Assembly (NCBI GenBank): GCA_026168455.1
Contig: CM047426.1
Location: 70,080,986-70,144,985, forward strand
DNA: 64,000 bases
Origin: Theocolax elegans
Lineage: Eukaryota; Arthropoda; Insecta; Hymenoptera; Cerocephalidae
Direction of reading: 5' to 3'
A program made the position numbers and the translations under genes. Below the pieces are notes generated by a model. That model was not told the DNA's origin. It did no database searches and was given only the letters and a program-made list of their open reading frames with translations. Numbering within the stretch: position 1 is the stretch's first letter; each line of letters begins with the position of its first letter. This document shows, one piece after another, positions 1 through 13,300 of the stretch.

Positions 1-1
1 T

Positions 2-946
2 TATTGGCCAGGTATCTACCACGATACCCACCAATTTGTTTTACAGTGTCTGATCTGTAAGAGCTATACGACGTCTCAAGCAGGTCCTCAAGGCTTGATG
101 GGTAAATGTAACATTGAGACACCCTGGGCTGTTGTGGCAGCAGACGTAATGGAGCTTCCACGTAGTAAAAGTCAATACAAATACATCATAGTATTTCAAG
201 ACTTGTTTACAAGGTGGATAGAGCTCAAACCATTACGTACGGCGACCGGTAAGTCGGTGTCGAAAGCATTCGAGGAACTCGTAGTCTTCCGTTGGGAAAC
301 ACCAGATTTCCTAATAACGGATAATGGAACTGAGTTCGTCAACGGCATCATGTCGCGAATGCTGGAGGAATATGGCATAAAACATGTCAGAACCCCTCCT
401 TACCGACCACAAGCCAACCCGGTGGAGAGAACAAATAGAACGTTAAAAACGATGATTGCGACGTTTGTGGATTCGGATCATCGTGGGTTGGACACACACT
501 TGCACGAATTTCGCCATGCAATAAACACGGCAATGCAGTCAAGCATCAAAGTCTCACCCGCGTTCTTAAACTTCGGGCGTCATCCACAACCTGTGAAGAG
601 TCTCCGCAGGGAAGTGGAAAAACAGGAATTTAAGATCCTGGACAATCCCGAAGTATGGCTAGATCGTCTTAAAAGACTTGATGCTCTACGCGACTTGGTC
701 AAGAAATACATTGACGAGGAGCAAAGACGTCAAGAAAAGACCTACAACAGAAACAGACGTATTGCCTCGTTTCAGGTAGGAGATCTAGTCATGAGGAAGT
801 GCCGAACGCTTTCCCAAGGTGCGAAGGGCATATCTGCTAAACTGGCACCAAAGTATGACGGACCCTTCGAAGTTAAAGAAGTACTATCTCCAGTAATTCT
901 GAGACTAGAAGAGTCCGGTCGGAAACGGACCGAGGTACATATCTGA
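2..946 (+). pseudogene. Ty3/gypsy integrase, partial (5' end outside window)
   Basis: C-terminal part of a gypsy-type Pol polyprotein, which inserts retrotransposon cDNA into chromosomes. The frame is open from base 2, so it continues to the left of the window. It opens with a YWPG segment and a CxxC pair, the second half of the HHCC zinc domain. The catalytic DDE triad is visible at codons 48, 107 (TDNGTEF) and 142 (NPVER), with the usual 35-residue D-E spacing. The tail (KYDGPFEV, then a basic end) fits the C-terminal DNA-binding domain. The stop at 944-946 looks premature: the frame one base over stays open and related to the integrase at 39048-40256 until a TAA at 981-983, so a one-base indel near 941 is likely. 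Family assignment is firm; activity is unlikely. Confidence 0.9.
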
Positions 947-1130
947 TGTAAAAAGATATGTACCACCTCGGGTTGTCAAGTAAGCAGTAAGGGTTGCGTA
1001 TCGGTTCGCATGAGAACAGTTATCGAAGGTTGGGCCTGGTAACTGTATGCCATGCATTGAGAGTGTGATGTTTGAGAATACTTGTGTGTGAGTGAATGGG
1101 CAATCCTCCCTTATTCGTAATTTACCTTTA

Positions 1131-1163
1131 ATTATGACTAATTAACCTTTTGTTTTCTTTCAG
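1131..1163 (+). promoter_or_regulatory. Candidate branch point and splice acceptor before the zinc-finger ORF
   Basis: A TGACTAAT-like branch sequence (about 1135-1142) is followed by a T-rich tract and CAG at 1161-1163. The first ATG after it, at 1171, opens the frame of the post-integrase ORF. The LTR of the same element holds a strong donor (GTAAGT at 3415-3420). Together these would allow a spliced subgenomic RNA, as used by env-type genes of gypsy elements. The function is inferred. Confidence 0.45.
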
Positions 1164-1170
1164 CTCCCCG

Positions 1171-2735
1171 ATGGACCAGAACCGAGACCTGGAGGCAGGA
1201 GACGGTGTTGATCCATCGTCGCCTCCGATCATTCTGCTGGGGGAAGACACTCCGACGTCGGGTGTTGCCGAAGAGGTCGTCGGAGTGGCCTCCGACTGTC
1301 TCGAGGTGCCCGTTGATGACCCACTCGCTGGATGTGACCAGTCCGTGCGGAAATCGACGAAGTACTCATCGAGATGGAAGGACCATCCCGAACCTCGACG
1401 ATTGATATCCCGTCATCGGGTGATACGACCCAGGTGGAGCAGATGGAGGTGGACGTACCTGCGGTGTTAGCACTGGGGTCGTCCACCAATATCTACCCCG
1501 CCGACTACGTAGAATATCTACGCGAGGCAGAACGGGAGCGGCAAAAGGCCGCCGCCGATAATCGCCCACGCCGCAAGAAGAAGAAGAGCAGCGGCAGACG
1601 GCAGTTGACGATGGATGACTATGAGTCAGGAGTCCCAGCCAACCCCCAAGTGACGGAGAGTCCGTGCTTGAGGGCGGGAGCTGTGTCCGTCATAGTCCCA
1701 TCAACCGCAGGGAAACTCGATGTTGGGGTCGAGACCCTGACGGAACAAGCCAAGGCTGGGCCATCGTCATCCGGCCCAGTCATTACTAGGGGGATCGTCC
1801 TCCGTCGATTGGTTCCTCTACCTTTCGATCGGTCGGTAGATCCGCCTAAAATGGCTTGTTTTAACTGCTGGGCGATGGACCACAGCCACCGGAGTGCGGG
1901 CCCGCAATCGATATACTGTTTCAATTGCGGCCGCCGAGGGGTGGCAGTGAGTGAGTGTCCAAGATGCTCTCGATCCTATGCCATCTGGATCCAAGAGCGG
2001 GGATACTCGCCGTTCTCGACGGTTGCTTCCCAGGTTTCGGTTGCCAAGGTCCCTGCACCTCAGCAGAGACCGAAGCGGTCGAAGCAACGGGACAGTCAGA
2101 ACGAGTCCAAAAAGCGGCGGATGGAGACGCCCACCCGCAGGGAGGGACCCAAGAAGGGCTCGTTTGTGAAGCCTTCTGGGCCCAAGCCCTCCTATGCGGA
2201 AGTGGTGGTGGGTCGCCGAGTAGAAGAGGCGACTCGCCGCCAGGCTGCTGCCTTCGGCTTAGACAGCACGGGCCCTTCGAACAGGTGAAGGTTGCCCTCA
2301 GTGCTGTCGTCCAAGCTAAGGCAGACCAGAAGTTGAGGGAAAACCAAGAGAATCAAACTACTCCCTCAGCCAACCAGTCAGCAGCCGAATCATCACGGGC
2401 GGGACGAGAAGAGAGCAGTGCTCAACCAGTCCCTGCCCAACTACCAGTCGGAAAGGAACCCGATCAACGTTGACGCCTCTACGAGCGTGGCTAGACCACC
2501 TCGCAAGCCGACACAGAAACAGGGGGTTGGGTCCAAACACCGTACTGTTCCAGAAGTACGGGCTTCATCTGCTGGGTCACCGGCGACGGCCGACCAATCC
2601 AGAAACGAGACGGACATTCTCAGGGAATGTCGTCTGTTGCTGGAGGCCGCCGCCAACCTCCCTTCCGACATTGCACGAGAGATAGGGCAGGGGGTGGTCC
2701 GGATCCTTAGGGACCGTATTCCTTCCCGACCTTAA
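1171..2735 (+). pseudogene. Post-integrase zinc-finger ORF of the gypsy element, frameshifted
   Basis: This reading block sits in the env position, after integrase and before the LTR, but it looks like a Gag nucleocapsid rather than an envelope: I see no signal peptide or membrane segment. The longest intact piece is 1374-2288 (304 aa). It carries a lysine/arginine cluster (about residues 66-76) and two fingers: CFNCWAMDH, whose fourth ligand is G instead of C, and CFNCGRRGVAVSECPRC (Cx2Cx9Cx2C). Coding-like sequence continues at both ends in other frames: 1171 to about 1345, about 2285-2470, and 2418-2735 with a final helix-like segment. At least three frameshifts are therefore implied. The ORF at 40266-41021 is its counterpart in the young element. 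Function is unknown; RNA binding is the natural guess. Confidence 0.7.
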
Positions 2736-2814
2736 GAAGAGAAGCCTACAGCGCGCAGTCGTGGATAGATTGTGCCATTCTTTCGACTCGGCCTTCCCGA
2801 GGAAAGTGGTGTCT

Positions 2815-2830
2815 AGGGGGGGGGGGGGGG
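2815..2830 (+). promoter_or_regulatory. Polypurine tract of the first gypsy element
   Basis: An A followed by about 15 G just before the TGTGA start of the LTR. Such tracts prime plus-strand DNA synthesis. The young element has an equivalent tract at 41331-41340. Confidence 0.6.
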
Positions 2831-2833
2831 CTT

Positions 2834-3576
2834 TGTGACGCAAATCGCCACACAATCTATTCACGACGAATAGATTACTTAAATTCGCGAATTGTAAGTC
2901 GTCGGAGCCTTTCGTATGTCAAGGCCAACCGACGACACTTGTTTATTTTTCTACGAGTGTACAATTACGCGCGCGACTATACGTATGGATGGGAGCGCGA
3001 AAGAGTGTGTAAGTTTCCCCACTCCCATCCCTTTTTCGAGAAATTAGGCGATCGCCTAATCAGTGTGTAATGATCCGTCGATCGGAACGGATTATTATAT
3101 TGTATATACGTTCTGTACTGCTCGTGAGTGCCGAGAGTACATACCAACCATCTCTGTAGAAAGCTCTGTGAACGGTTGTTCCAGAGCAGAGCTAAGTGCG
3201 GAGACCTGGGTGGACACACGCGTGTCCCGTATAGTTTTGTGTGTGTTTGTGTGTGTGTATCAAGGCCGGGGTCGTGCGCGGGTGATACCGCGGATCGCGA
3301 CTCACTCGCCGCGGCAAGGGCCGCCTTCACCACCTCAAGCACCGGTCGTCCCCTTGTCAAGGAGGTCGACCAGTCGCCGAGGATCGGCTGGGCCATCCCC
3401 AAGGAGCGTCACCGGTAAGTCTTTTAGTTTACTATCGTAACCTTCCCCCCTCCCTTGTGTGTGTGTACATCAGGAGTGTGTTCGGGAACGACGGTACTCG
3501 AACAGTGGTTCCTGGGAGCGAAACCTGTCGCAGGCGAGGATCTCGATCAGATAGGTTTACCGGGACTTGTCTAGCA
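2834..3576 (+). mobile_element. Probable 3' LTR of the first gypsy element
   Basis: The proposed LTR starts TGTGACG, like the TGTGAGG start of the young element, and ends at CA (3575-3576) exactly where satellite sequence (TCGCAGATATAC) begins. It is GC-rich relative to the satellite. It has no long plus-strand coding potential and carries a splice donor at 3415-3420. The partner LTR lies outside the window, so the boundaries rest on the polypurine tract, the TG/CA ends and the satellite junction. The four bases after the end (TCGC) would be the expected target duplication, but this cannot be checked here. Confidence 0.6.
3415..3420 (+). promoter_or_regulatory. Candidate splice donor in LTR
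   Basis: CCG followed by GTAAGT fits the donor consensus. Comparable GTRAGT sites lie in the downstream part of the other LTRs here (33496, 49315) and in an LTR-like fragment (30385). Confidence 0.45.
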
Positions 3577-5485
3577 TCGCAGATATACATCGAGAAGTAA
3601 ATAGCAAATACATAACTTATTTTAACAAATTTTATATTCTTTTTATAACAGTGTTGTGTAGCTAAACCGAAAATTATTTTTAGTATGATATACATAAAAA
3701 TATTTTTTCTCGGAAGGCTGTCGCGATTGATTGTCGTCACGTAGAACCTGCAAGGCGAGACAGTCTCGGCGCGCCGTTCAGTTTGTCACGCTCGCAGATA
3801 TCCATCAAGAACTAAAACGAAAATACATTAATTATTGTAACAAATTTTATAAATTTTTTATACCAGTGTTTGTGTAGCTAAACCTAAAATTATTTTTAGT
3901 ATGATATACACGAAAAATACTTTTTTCGGAAGGCTGTGGCAATTGATTATCGTCACGTAGAACCTGCAAAGCGAGACAGTCTCGGCGCGTCGTTCAGATT
4001 GTCTCGCCTCGCAGATATACATCGAGAACTAAAAAGCGAATACATAAATTATTGTAACAAATTTTATATTCTTTTTATAACAGTGTTTGTATAGATAAAA
4101 TAAAAATTATTTTTAGTAAGATATACACACAATAAAACTTTGCTCGGAACGCAGTGGTGATTGATTTTTGTCGCGTAGAACCTACGAGACGAGACACTTT
4201 CGGCGCGTCGTTCAGATTGTCTCGCCTCCAGATATGCATAGAGAAGTAACAAGCAAATACATAATATATTCTAACAAATTTTATATTCTTTTTATAAGCG
4301 TGTTTGTATAGATAATATCAAAGTTATTTTTAGTAAGATATACACACAATAATACTTTGCTCGGAAGGCAGTGGTGAATGATTTTTGTCGCGTTGAACCT
4401 ACGAGGCGAGACACGTTCGGCGCGTCGTTCAGATTGTCTCGCCTCGCAGATATCCATCGAGAACTAAAAAGCAAATACATTAATTATTGTAACAAATTTT
4501 ATAAAGTTTTTATACCAGTGTTTGTGTAGATAAATCAAAAATTATTTTTAGTATGATATACACAAAAATTACTTTTTTCGGACGACTGTGGCGATTGATT
4601 ATTGTCGGGTAGAACCTACGAGGCGAGACAATTTCGGCGCGTCGTTCAGATTGTCTCGCCTCGCAGATATCCATCGAGAACTAAAAAGCGAATACATAAA
4701 TTATTGTAACAAATTTTATATTCTTTTTATAACAGTGTTGTGTAGCTAAACCGAAAATTATTTTTAGTATGATATACACGAAAAATACTTTTTTCGGAAG
4801 GCTGTGGCAATTGATTATCGTCACGTAGAACCTGCAAGCGAGACAGTCTCGGCGCGTCGTTCAGATTGTCTCGCCTCGCAGATATACATCGAGAACTAAA
4901 AAGCAAATACATTAATTATTGTAACAAATTTTATAAATTTTTTATACCAGTGTTTGTGTAGCTAAACCGAAAATTATTTTTAGTAAGATATACACACATA
5001 AAACTTTGCTCGGAACGCAGTGGTGATTGATTTTTGTCGCGTAGAACCTACGAGACGAGACACTTTCGGCGCGTCGTTCAGATTGTCTCGCCTCGCAGAT
5101 ATCCATCGAGAACTAAAAAGCGAATACATAAATTATTGTAACAAATTTTATAAATTTTTTATACCAGTGTTTGTGTAGATAAATCAAAAATTATTTTTAG
5201 TATGATATACACGAAAAATACTTTTTTCGGAAGGCTGTGGCAATTGATTATCGTCACGTAGAACCTGCAAGGCGAGACAGTCTCGGCGCGTCGTTCAGAT
5301 TGTCTCGCCTCGCAGATATACATCGAGAAGTAAATAGCAAATACATAACTTATTTTAACAAATTTTATATTCTTTTTATAACAGTGTTTGTATAGATAAA
5401 ATAAAAATTATTTTTAGTAAGATATACACACAATAAAACTTTGCTCGGAACGCAGTGGTGATTGATTTTTGTCGCGTAGAACCTA

Positions 5486-5530
5486 CGAGGCGAGACAATT
5501 TCGGCGCGTCGTTCAGATTGTCTCGCCTCG
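5486..5530. repeat. Example of the satellite core dyad (14 bp stem, 17-base loop)
   Basis: CGAGGCGAGACAAT at 5486-5499 is the exact reverse complement of ATTGTCTCGCCTCG at 5517-5530. The same dyad, 11-14 bp long, recurs in most type A monomers and is the only GC-rich part of the unit. It could extrude as a cruciform or fold in a transcript. Confidence 0.9.
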
Positions 5531-8500
5531 CAGATATCCATCGAGAACTAAAAAGCAAATACATTAATTATTGTAACAAATTTTATAAATTTTTTATACC
5601 AGTGTTTGTGTAGCTAAACCGAAAATTATTTTTAGTAAGATATACACACAATAAAACTTTGCTCGGAACGCAGTGGTGATTGATTTTTGTCGCGTAGAAC
5701 CTACGAGACGAGACACTTTCGGCGCGTCGTTCAGATTGTCTCGCCTCGCAGATATCCATCGAGAACTAAAAAGCGAATACATAAATTATTGTAACAAATT
5801 TTATAAATTTTTTATACCAGTGTTTGTGTAGATAAATCAAAAATTATTTTTAGTAAGATATACACACAATAAAACTTTGCTCGGAACGCAGTGGTGATTG
5901 ATTTTTGTCGCGTAGAACCTACGAGACGAGACACTTTCGGCGCGTCGTTCAGATTGTCTCGCCTCGCAGATATCCATCGAGAACTAAAAAGCGAATACAT
6001 AAATTATTGTAACAAATTTTATAAATTTTTTATACCAGTGTTTGTGTAGCTAAACCGAAAATTATTTTTAGTAAGATATACACACAATAAAACTTTGCTC
6101 GGAACGCAGTGGTGATTGATTTTTGTCGCGTAGAACCTACGAGACGAGACACTTTCGGCGCGTCGTTCAGATTGTCTCGCCTCGCAGATATCCATCGAGA
6201 ACTAAAAAGCGAATACATAAATTATTGTAACAAATTTTATAAATTTTTTATACCAGTGTTTGTGTAGATAAATCAAAAATTATTTTTAGTAAGATATACA
6301 CACATAAAACTTTGCTCGGAACGCAGTGGTGATTGATTTTTGTCGCGTAGAACCTACGAGACGAGACACTTTCGGCGCGTCGTTCAGATTGTCTCGCCTC
6401 GCAGATATCCATCGAGAACTAAAAAGCAAATACATAACTTATTTTAACAAATTTTATATTCTTTTTATAACAGTGTTGTGTAGCTAAACCGAAAATTATT
6501 TTTAGTATGATATACACGAAAAATACTTTTTTCGGAAGGCTGTGGCAATTGATTATCGTCACGTAGAACCTGCAAGGCGAGACAGTCTCGGCGCGCCGTT
6601 CAGTTTGTCACGCTCGCAGATATCCATCGAGAACTAAAAAGCAAATACATTAATTATTGTAACAAATTTTATAAATTTTTTATACCAGTGTTTGTGTAGC
6701 TAAACCGAAAATTATTTTTAGTAAGATATACACACAATAAAACTTTGCTCGGAACGCAGTGGTGATTGATTTTTGTCGCGTAGAACCTACGAGACGAGAC
6801 ACTTTCGGCGCGTCGTTCAGATTGTCTCGCCTCGCAGATATCCATCGAGAACTAAAAAGCGAATACATAAATTATTGTAACAAATTTTATAAATTTTTTA
6901 TACCAGTGTTTGTGTAGCTAAACCGAAAATTATTTTTAGTATGATATACACGAAAAATACTTTTTTCGGAAGGCTGTGGCAATTGATTATCGTCACGTAG
7001 AACCTGCAAGGCGAGACAGTCTCGGCGCGCCGTTCAGTTTGTCACGCTCGCAGATATCCATCGAGAACTAAAAAGCGAATACATAAATTATTGTAACAAA
7101 TTTTATAAATTTTTTATACCAGTGTTTGTGTAGCTAAACCTAAAATTATTTTTAGTAAGATATACACACATAAAACTTTGCTCGGAACGCAGTGGTGATT
7201 GATTTTTGTCGCGTAGAACCTACGAGGCGAGACAATTTCGGCGCGTCGTTCAGATTGTCTCGCCTCGCAGATATCCATCGAGAACTAAAAAGCAAATACA
7301 TTAATTATTGTAACAAATTTTATAAATTTTTTATACCAGTGTTTGTGTAGCTAAACCGAAAATTATTTTTAGTAAGATATACACACAATAAAACTTTGCT
7401 CGGAACGCAGTGGTGATTGATTTTTGTCGCGTAGAACCTACGAGACGAGACACTTTCGGCGCGTCGTTCAGATTGTCTCGCCTCGCAGATATCCATCGAG
7501 AACTAAAAAGCGAATACATAAATTATTGTAACAAATTTTATAAATTTTTTATACCAGTGTTTGTGTAGATAAATCAAAAATTATTTTTAGTAAGATATAC
7601 ACACAATAAAACTTTGCTCGGAACGCAGTGGTGATTGATTTTTGTCGCGTAGAACCTACGAGACGAGACACTTTCGGCGCGTCGTTCAGATTGTCTCGCC
7701 TCGCAGATATCCATCGAGAACTAAAAAGCGAATACATAAATTATTGTAACAAATTTTATAAATTTTTTATACCAGTGTTTGTGTAGCTAAACCGAAAATT
7801 ATTTTTAGTAAGATATACACACATAAAACTTTGCTCGGAACGCAGTGGTGATTGATTTTTGTCGCGTAGAACCTACGAGACGAGACACTTTCGGCGCGTC
7901 GTTCAGATTGTCTCGCCTCGCAGATATCCATCGAGAACTAAAAAGCGAATACATAAATTATTGTAACAAATTTTATAAAGTTTTTATACCAGTGTTTGTG
8001 TAGATAAATCAAAAATTATTTTTAGTAAGATATACACACATAAAACTTTGCTCGGAACGCAGTGGTGATTGATTTTTGTCGCGTAGAACCTACGAGACGA
8101 GACACTTTCGGCGCGTCGTTCAGATTGTCTCGCCTCGCAGATATCCATCGAGAACTAAAAAGCAAATACATAACTTATTTTAACAAATTTTATATTCTTT
8201 TTATAACAGTGTTGTGTAGCTAAACCGAAAATTATTTTTAGTATGATATACACGAAAAATACTTTTTTCGGAAGGCTGTGGCAATTGATTATCGTCACGT
8301 AGAACCTGCAAGGCGAGACAGTCTCGGCGCGCCGTTCAGTTTGTCACGCTCGCAGATATCCATCGAGAACTAAAAAGCAAATACATTAATTATTGTAACA
8401 AATTTTATAAATTTTTTATACCAGTGTTTGTGTAGCTAAACCGAAAATTATTTTTAGTAAGATATACACACAATAATACTTTGCTCGGAAGGCAGTGGTG

Positions 8501-10385
8501 AATGATTTTTGTCGCGTAGAACCTACGAGACGAGACACTTTCGGCGCGTCGTTCAGATTGTCTCGCCTCGCAGATATCCATCGAGAACTAAAAAGCAAAT
8601 ACATAACTTATTTTAACAAATTTTATATTCTTTTTATAACAGTGTTGTGTAGCTAAACCTAAAATTATTTTTAGTATGATATACACGAAAAATACTTTTT
8701 TCGGAAGGCTGTGGCAATTGATTATCGTCACGTAGAACCTGCAAAGCGAGACAGTCTCGGCGCGTCGTTCAGATTGTCTCGCCTCGCAGATATACATCGA
8801 GAACTAAAAAGCGAATACATAAATTATTGTAACAAATTTTATATTCTTTTTATAACAGTGTTTGTATAGATAAAATAAAAATTATTTTTAGTAAGATATA
8901 CACACAATAAAACTTTGCTCGGAACGCAGTGGTGATTGATTTTTGTCGCGTAGAACCTACGAGACGAGACACTTTCGGCGCGTCGTTCAGATTGTCTCGC
9001 CTCCAGATATGCATAGAGAAGTAACAAGCAAATACATAATATATTCTAACAAATTTTATATTCTTTTTATAAGCGTGTTTGTATAGATAATATCAAAGTT
9101 ATTTTTAGTAAGATATACACACAATAATACTTTGCTCGGAAGGCAGTGGTGAATGATTTTTGTCGCGTTGAACCTACGAGGCGAGACACGTTCGGCGCGT
9201 CGTTCAGATTGTCTCGCCTCGCAGATATCCATCGAGAACTAAAAAGCAAATACATTAATTATTGTAACAAATTTTATAAAGTTTTTATACCAGTGTTTGT
9301 GTAGATAAATCAAAAATTATTTTTAGTATGATATACACAAAAATTACTTTTTTCGGACGACTGTGGCGATTGATTATTGTCGGGTAGAACCTACGAGGCG
9401 AGACAATTTCGGCGCGTCGTTCAGATTGTCTTGCCTCGCAGATATCCATCGAGAACTAAAAAGCAAATACGTAATTTATTGTAACCTATTTTATATTATT
9501 TTTATAACAGAGCATGGTAGATAAACCGTAAATTATTTTTAGTATGATATACACAAAAGATTCTTTGTACGGAAGGCTGTGACGATTGATTATCGTCACG
9601 TAGAACCTGCAAGTCAAGACAGTCTCGGCGCGCCGTTCAGTTTGTCTCGCTCGCAGATATACATCGAGAAGTAAAAAACAAATACATTAATTATTTTAAA
9701 AAATTTTATTAATTTTTTATACCAGTGTTTGTGTAGATAAACCGAAAATTATTTTTAGTATGATATACACAAAAATTACTTTTTTCGGACGACTGTGGCG
9801 ATTGATTATTGTCGCGTAGAACCTACGAGGCGAGACACTTTCGGCGCGTCGTTCAGATTGTCTGGCCTCGTAGATATCCATCGAGAACTAAAAAGCAAAT
9901 ACATAATTTATTGTAACCTATTTTATATTATTTTTATAACATTGCGTGGTAGATGAACCATAAATTATTTTTAGTATGATATACACAAAAGATTCGTTGT
10001 TCGGAAGGCTGTGGCGATTGATTATTTTCACGTAGAACCTGCAAGGCGAGACAGTCTCGGCGCGTCGTTCAGATTGTCTCGCCTCGCAGATATACATCGA
10101 GAAGTAAAAAACAAATACATAACTTATTTTAACATATTTTATATTCTTTTTATAATAGTGTTTTTATAGATAAAATTAAAATTATTATTAGTAAGATATA
10201 AACACAATAATACTTTGCACGGAACGCAGTGGTGATTGATTTTTGTCGCGTAGAACCAACGAGGCGTGACAATTTTGGCGCGTCGTTCAGATTGTCTCAC
10301 CTCCAGATATCCATAGAGAAGTAACAAGCAAATACATAATATATTCTAACAAATTTTATATTCTTTTTATAAGCGTGTTTGTGTA

Positions 10386-13300
10386 GTGAAACCGTTAATA
10401 ATCTTTAGTATGATATACACAAAAAATATTTTTTTCTCGGAATGCTGCGGCGATTGGAATTCTAGCGTAGAACCTGAGAGGCGAGACTCTTTCGGCACGT
10501 CGTTCAGATTGTCTCGCCTCGCAGGTATCCATCGAGAACTAAAAAGCAAATACATAAATTATTGAAACAAATTTTATATTCCTTTATAACAGTGGTTGTG
10601 TAAATAAATCAAAAATTATTTGTAGTAAACTCGAAGCACTAACAATCCTTTTTCTCGGAAAGCTGCGGCGATTGGTATTCTCCCGAAGAACCTGCGAGGC
10701 GAGACACTTTTGGAGCGTCTTTCAGATTGTCTTGCCTCGAAGTTATCCATAGACAAGTAAAAAGCAAATAAGTAATTTATTGTTACAAATTTTATATTCT
10801 TTTTATCACATTGTTTGTGTAGATAAACCGAAAATTATTTTTGTATGATATACATAAAAAATATGTTTTCTCGGAAGGCTGTCGCGATTGATTATTGTCG
10901 CGTAGATCCTACGAGGCGAGACATTCGGCGCGTCGTTCAGATTGTCTCTCCTCGCAGATATCCATCGAGAACTAAAAAGCAAAAACATAATTTATTGTAA
11001 CCTTTTTTATATTATTTTTATAACAGTGCGTGGAAGATGAACCATAAATTATTTTTAGTATGATATACACAAAAATTACTCTTTTCGGAAGACTGTGGCG
11101 ATTGATTATTGTCGCGTAGAACCTACGAGGCGAGACACTTTCGGCGCGTCGTTCAGATTGTCTCGCCTCCAGATATGCATAGAGAACTAAAAAGCAAATA
11201 CATAACTTATTTTAACAAATTTTATATTCTTTTTATAACAGTGTTTGTGTAGCTAAACCGAAAATTATTGTTAGTATGATATACACGAAAAATACTTTTT
11301 TCGGAAGTCTGTGGCGATTGATTATCGTCACGTAGAACCTGCAAGGCGATACAGTCTCGGCGCGCCGTTCAGTTTGTCTCGCTCCCAGATACCCATCGAG
11401 AACTAAAAAGGAAATGCATTTATTATTGTAACAAATTTTATAAATTTTTTATACCAGTGTTCGTGTAGATAAACCGAAAATTATTTTTAGTATGATATAC
11501 ACAAATATTACTCTTTTCGGAAGACTGTGGCGATTGATTATTGTCGCGTAGAACCTACGAGGCGAGACACTTTCGGCGCGTCGTTCAGATTGTCTTGCCT
11601 CGCAGATATCCATCGAGAACTAAAAAGAGAATACATAACTTATATTAACAAATTGTATATTCTTTTTATAACAGTGTTTGTGTAGCTAAACCGAAAATTA
11701 TTTTTAGTATGATATACACGAAAAATACTTTTTTCGGAAGGCTGTGGCGATTGATTATCGTCACGTAGAATCTGCAAGGCGATACAGTCTCGGCGCGCCG
11801 TTCAGTTTGTCTCGCTCCCAGATGCCCATCGAGAACTAAAAAGCAAATACATAAATTATTGTAACAAATTTTATAAATTTTTTTACCAGTGTTTGTGTAG
11901 ATAAACCAAAATTATATTTAGTATGATATACACAAAAATTACTTTTTTTCGGACGACTGTGGCGATTGATTATTGTCGCGTAGAACCTACGAGGCGAGAC
12001 ATTCGGCGCGTCGTTCAGATTGTCTCACCTCCAGATATCCATAGAGAAGTAACAAGCAAATACATAATATATTCTAACAAATTTTATATTCTTTTTATAA
12101 GCGTGTTTGTGTAGTGAAACCGTTAATAATCTTTAGTATGATATACACAAAAAATATTTTTTTCTCGGAATGCTGCGGCGATTGGAATTCTAGCGTAGAA
12201 CCTGAGAGGCGAGACTCTTTCGGCACGTCGTTCAGATTGTCTCGCCTCGCAGGTATCCATCGAGAACTAAAAAGCAAATACATAAATTATTGAAACAAAT
12301 TTTATATTCCTTTATAACAGTGGTTGTGTAAATAAATCAAAAATTATTTGTAGTAAACTCGAAGCACTAACAATCCTTTTTCTCGGAAAGCTGCGGCGAT
12401 TGGTATTCTCCCGAAGAACCTGCGAGGCGAGACACTTTTGGAGCGTCTTTCAGATTGTCTTGCCTCGAAGTTATCCATAGACAAGTAAAAAGCAAATAAG
12501 TAATTTATTGTTACAAATTTTATATTCTTTTTATCACATTGTTTGTGTAGATAAACCGAAAATTATTTTTGTATGATATACATAAAAAATATGTTTTCTC
12601 GGAAGGCTGTCGCGATTGATTATTGTCGCGTAGATCCTACGAGGCGAGACATTCGGCGCGTCGTTCAGATTGTCTCTCCTCGCAGATATCCATCGAGAAC
12701 TAAAAAGCAAAAACATAATTTATTGTAACCTTTTTTATATTATTTTTATAACAGTGCGTGGAAGATGAACCATAAATTATTTTTAGTATGATATACACAA
12801 AAATTACTCTTTTCGGAAGACTGTGGCGATTGATTATTGTCGCGTAGAACCTACGAGGCGAGACACTTTCGGCGCGTCGTTCAGATTGTCTCGCCTCCAG
12901 ATATGCATAGAGAACTAAAAAGCAAATACATAACTTATTTTAACAAATTTTATATTCTTTTTATAACAGTGTTTGTGTAGCTAAACCGAAAATTATTGTT
13001 AGTATGATATACACGAAAAATACTTTTTTCGGAAGTCTGTGGCGATTGATTATCGTCACGTAGAACCTGCAAGGCGATACAGTCTCGGCGCGCCGTTCAG
13101 TTTGTCTCGCTCCCAGATACCCATCGAGAACTAAAAAGGAAATGCATTTATTATTGTAACAAATTTTATAAATTTTTTATACCAGTGTTCGTGTAGATAA
13201 ACCGAAAATTATTTTTAGTATGATATACACAAATATTACTCTTTTCGGAAGACTGTGGCGATTGATTATTGTCGCGTAGAACCTACGAGGCGAGACACTT

